Shown one piece after another: positions 5,195-6,969 of a stretch of 6,969 nt of DNA. Origin of the DNA: Acidimicrobiia bacterium. GTDB taxonomy: Bacteria > Actinomycetota > Acidimicrobiia > IMCC26256 > PALSA-555. Each line of letters starts with the position of its first letter. The stretch's first letter is position 1. Below the pieces are notes generated by a model that had not been told where the DNA came from, did no database searches, and saw nothing but the letters and a program-made list of their open reading frames with translations. A program made the translations under genes and the position numbers. The stretch covers positions 1 through 6,969 of the forward strand of contig JALHSW010000011.1 in the NCBI GenBank assembly GCA_022865365.1. Direction: 5' to 3'.

Positions 5195-6400
5195 ATGGCA
5201 GAGTCGGTGTGGGTTCTCGGCGCGTCGATGACCAAGATCCAGCGCTACCCCGACAAGGACCTCGTCGATCTCGGGTCCGAGGCCGCGCGCGCCGCGCTGG
5301 TCGACGGCGGCGTGACGATCCAGGACATGGGCGTGTTGGGCTGCGGCAACATGTTCCAGGGCATGGCCGGCATCGGCCAGCAGATCCAGCAGCAGATCGG
5401 ACAGACCGGCATCCCCGTCTACAACGTGGTCAACGCGTGCGCGACGGGCGCCACGGCCGTGCGTACCGTGTACCTCACGATCATGGCCGGCGAGGCCGAC
5501 ATGGGGCTCGCCATCGGCTGCGAGCAGATGGGCAAGATGGGCCTGCTCGGCGTCGTCGGTGGTTCCAAGAGCGACAAGAACGTGTACGAGCCGTCGGGCC
5601 GCTACGGGTCGGTGATTCCCGTCGAGGGGATCCTCGGGACGACGCTCATGCCCGGCGTGTTCGGGCAGGCCGGCCAGGAGTACGCGTACGAGAACGACGG
5701 CGTCGGCTTCGAGCAGTTCGCGAAGGTTGCCGAGAAGAACCACGCGCACTCGGCGCTGAACCCGCTCGCGCAGTACCAGAAGAAGTTCTCCCTCGACGAG
5801 GTCATGAACGCGCGCATGATCGCGTACCCCAACACGCTGCCGATGTGCTGCCCGACCGGTGACGGTGCCGCGGCGGTGGTGCTCGTGTCGGACACGAAGC
5901 TCAAGACGCTCTCACTCGAGCAGCAGAAGCGCGCGGTGAAGGTCGGCGCCTCGGTGCTCACCAGCGACCCGTGGGCCGAGCGGGGCCAGATCCAGCCCGA
6001 CATCAACACGCTCACCCGCAACGCGGCGAAGCAGGCGTACGAGAAGGCCGGCGTCGGCCCGTCCGACCTCGACCTCGTGGAGCTCCACGACTGCTTCGCG
6101 ACCGCCGAGCTCGTCCACTACGACAACCTCGGGCTCTGTGAGCCGGGGGGCGCCGGCGCGTTCATCGACTCGGGGGCGCCGTGGCGCGACGGCACCACGC
6201 CGGTGAACGTGTCGGGCGGGCTCCTCTCGAAGGGCCACCCGATCGGGATGACGGGCGTGGCCGGCGTGTTCGAGATCACGACGCAGCTCCGCGGCGAGGC
6301 GGGCGACCGTCAGATCGAAGGCGCCAAGGTCGGGATGACCCACGTCATCGGTCTCGGCTCCTCGTGCGGGATCCACATCCTGGAGAAGGCTGCCGCGTAG
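5195..6400 (+). CDS. Thiolase-family protein, SCP-x/lipid-transfer type
   Basis: 401 residues, a normal full length for the family; the start is supported by GAGGGAG seven bases upstream. Thiolase landmarks appear in order: NACATGATAVR with the nucleophile C82, CCPTGDGAAAVVL (218-230), the SCP-x-type LHDCFATAE with H298, GGLLSKGHPIGMTG with H348, and GLGSSCGIH with C391. The cysteine and histidine residues for acyl transfer or Claisen cleavage therefore look intact. Such enzymes cleave 3-ketoacyl-CoA with CoA or run the reverse condensation in the cytosol. Some relatives (Ltp2) instead perform retro-aldol cleavage of steroid side chains with a DUF35 partner. The adjacent DUF35-type gene argues for a partner-dependent enzyme; the retained C82 favours true thiolase chemistry. 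No membrane segment is seen. The substrate (fatty acyl, branched or steroid side chain) is unknown. Confidence 0.94.
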   Translation: MAESVWVLGASMTKIQRYPDKDLVDLGSEAARAALVDGGVTIQDMGVLGCGNMFQGMAGIGQQIQQQIGQTGIPVYNVVNACATGATAVRTVYLTIMAGEADMGLAIGCEQMGKMGLLGVVGGSKSDKNVYEPSGRYGSVIPVEGILGTTLMPGVFGQAGQEYAYENDGVGFEQFAKVAEKNHAHSALNPLAQYQKKFSLDEVMNARMIAYPNTLPMCCPTGDGAAAVVLVSDTKLKTLSLEQQKRAVKVGASVLTSDPWAERGQIQPDINTLTRNAAKQAYEKAGVGPSDLDLVELHDCFATAELVHYDNLGLCEPGGAGAFIDSGAPWRDGTTPVNVSGGLLSKGHPIGMTGVAGVFEITTQLRGEAGDRQIEGAKVGMTHVIGLGSSCGIHILEKAAA

Positions 6401-6411
6401 CGGGGCGGGCG

Positions 6412-6969
6412 TCAGCTCACGTTGACGCTGCGGATCTCGCCGCTGGCGGTCATCTCGACGTAGCCGCTGCGCCGTGGCCCGGTGACGTAGATCCGCACCA
6501 GCACGCGACCGTCGTCGGCCGACGACGAGGATCGGTCGACGATCACATACTGCGCGGCGGGCTCCTCGATGCGCAGCGGTGTGTTGTGCAGCGTGGCGCG
6601 TTCGGCGGCCCGGACCATCGACGAGAGCTCTACCCACTGCACGGCCGAGGTGGGGAACAGCGACGCCTCGACCTCCTCTTGCGGGCCGCTCAGCTGTACG
6701 GGCTCGGGCGGGGGAACGTCGCCGTCACGCCATTCGTAGCGGTTGATGTGGTCCGGGATCGCAGGGTCCTGGGCCTCGGTGATGAGGTACTCCGGGTAGA
6801 CGGTGACGTCGCTCACGCGCGCCGGCGACGCGCGCACCGCCTGCTCGATGGCGGCGATGGCGCGGGCGGCGCGGCCGTGATCATGCAGGAGATCGACGGG
6901 CAGATCGCTCTCGGGCCCGGTCGTGTCCGAGGTGGTCGTGGTGCACGCGCCGAGCCCGATGAGCAGCAG
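6412..6969 (-). CDS. Putative lipoprotein of unknown function, N-terminus outside the window
   Basis: The frame is open from the right edge to TGA 6412-6414, giving 185 visible residues; the start codon is missing. The first visible residues, LLLIGLGAC followed by TTTTSDTTG, are the end of a lipoprotein signal peptide with a lipobox (L-G-A-C), so the cysteine is probably lipidated and the protein held on the outer face of the membrane. A helix (about 31-50, AARAIAAIEQAVRA) leads to a mixed alpha/beta part with YPEYLITEAQ, INRYEWRDGDV, QYVIVDR and VRIYVTGPRRSGYVEMTASG. The helix-then-strands layout recalls PepSY-like folds, and I recall similar actinobacterial lipoproteins, but no function is known to me. 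A GTG at 6837 is an internal codon, not the start. It converges on the thiolase with only 11 bp between stop codons. Confidence 0.88.
   Translation of the reverse strand: MLLIGLGACTTTTSDTTGPESDLPVDLLHDHGRAARAIAAIEQAVRASPARVSDVTVYPEYLITEAQDPAIPDHINRYEWRDGDVPPPEPVQLSGPQEEVEASLFPTSAVQWVELSSMVRAAERATLHNTPLRIEEPAAQYVIVDRSSSSADDGRVLVRIYVTGPRRSGYVEMTASGEIRSVNVS

Noticed and set aside
4916..5749. Leftward frame containing repeated RLPFSGFRSQ peptides
   Set aside because: The peptides come from the 14-bp array between the DUF35 and thiolase genes; the remainder is antisense shadow.

Overview
The window is high-GC DNA with the gene style of a high-GC actinobacterium. The small cysteine protein, the surface proteins and the lipoprotein remind me of Acidimicrobiia or relatives. 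That placement is recall and inference, because no rRNA or other phylogenetic marker is present. There is no sign of phage, insertion sequence, plasmid or CRISPR. It looks like ordinary chromosome carrying some unusual non-coding DNA.

Left part (1-1683). A multi-PAS sensor protein runs leftward off the edge of the window. It diverges from a 117-residue cysteine-motif protein read rightward, across a 147-bp spacer with repeated TCAGG motifs. A leftward tRNA-Leu(UAG) gene follows. A strong GC hairpin then lies between the tRNA and the 3' end of the surface-protein gene.

Middle (1684-4447). Two leftward genes encode exported proteins. The first is a 157-residue single-domain protein with an excellent ribosome binding site. 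The second is a roughly 730-residue protein built from tandem Ig/FN3-like domains. Both have an N-terminal membrane segment ending in the same Ala-x-Trp, Gly-rich, Gln-Ala-Gln junction, so they probably share an export or assembly route. A hairpin between them may set a high ratio of small to large protein. A WhiG/FliA (sigma-28) type promoter candidate sits upstream of the pair, which would tie them to pilus, motility or developmental gene expression.

Right part (4448-6969). A divergent spacer carries five degenerate 15-bp tandem repeats. It leads into a rightward pair: a DUF35-type zinc-ribbon/OB-fold protein and an SCP-x-type thiolase. The two are separated by five perfect 14-bp tandem repeats. 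The pair probably forms a complex acting on acyl-CoA. A leftward lipoprotein, cut at its N-terminus by the window end, converges on the thiolase with 11 bp between stop codons.

The items most worth a second look are the sigma-28-like promoter, the two tandem repeat arrays flanking the zinc-ribbon gene, and the paired surface proteins with their intergenic hairpin.
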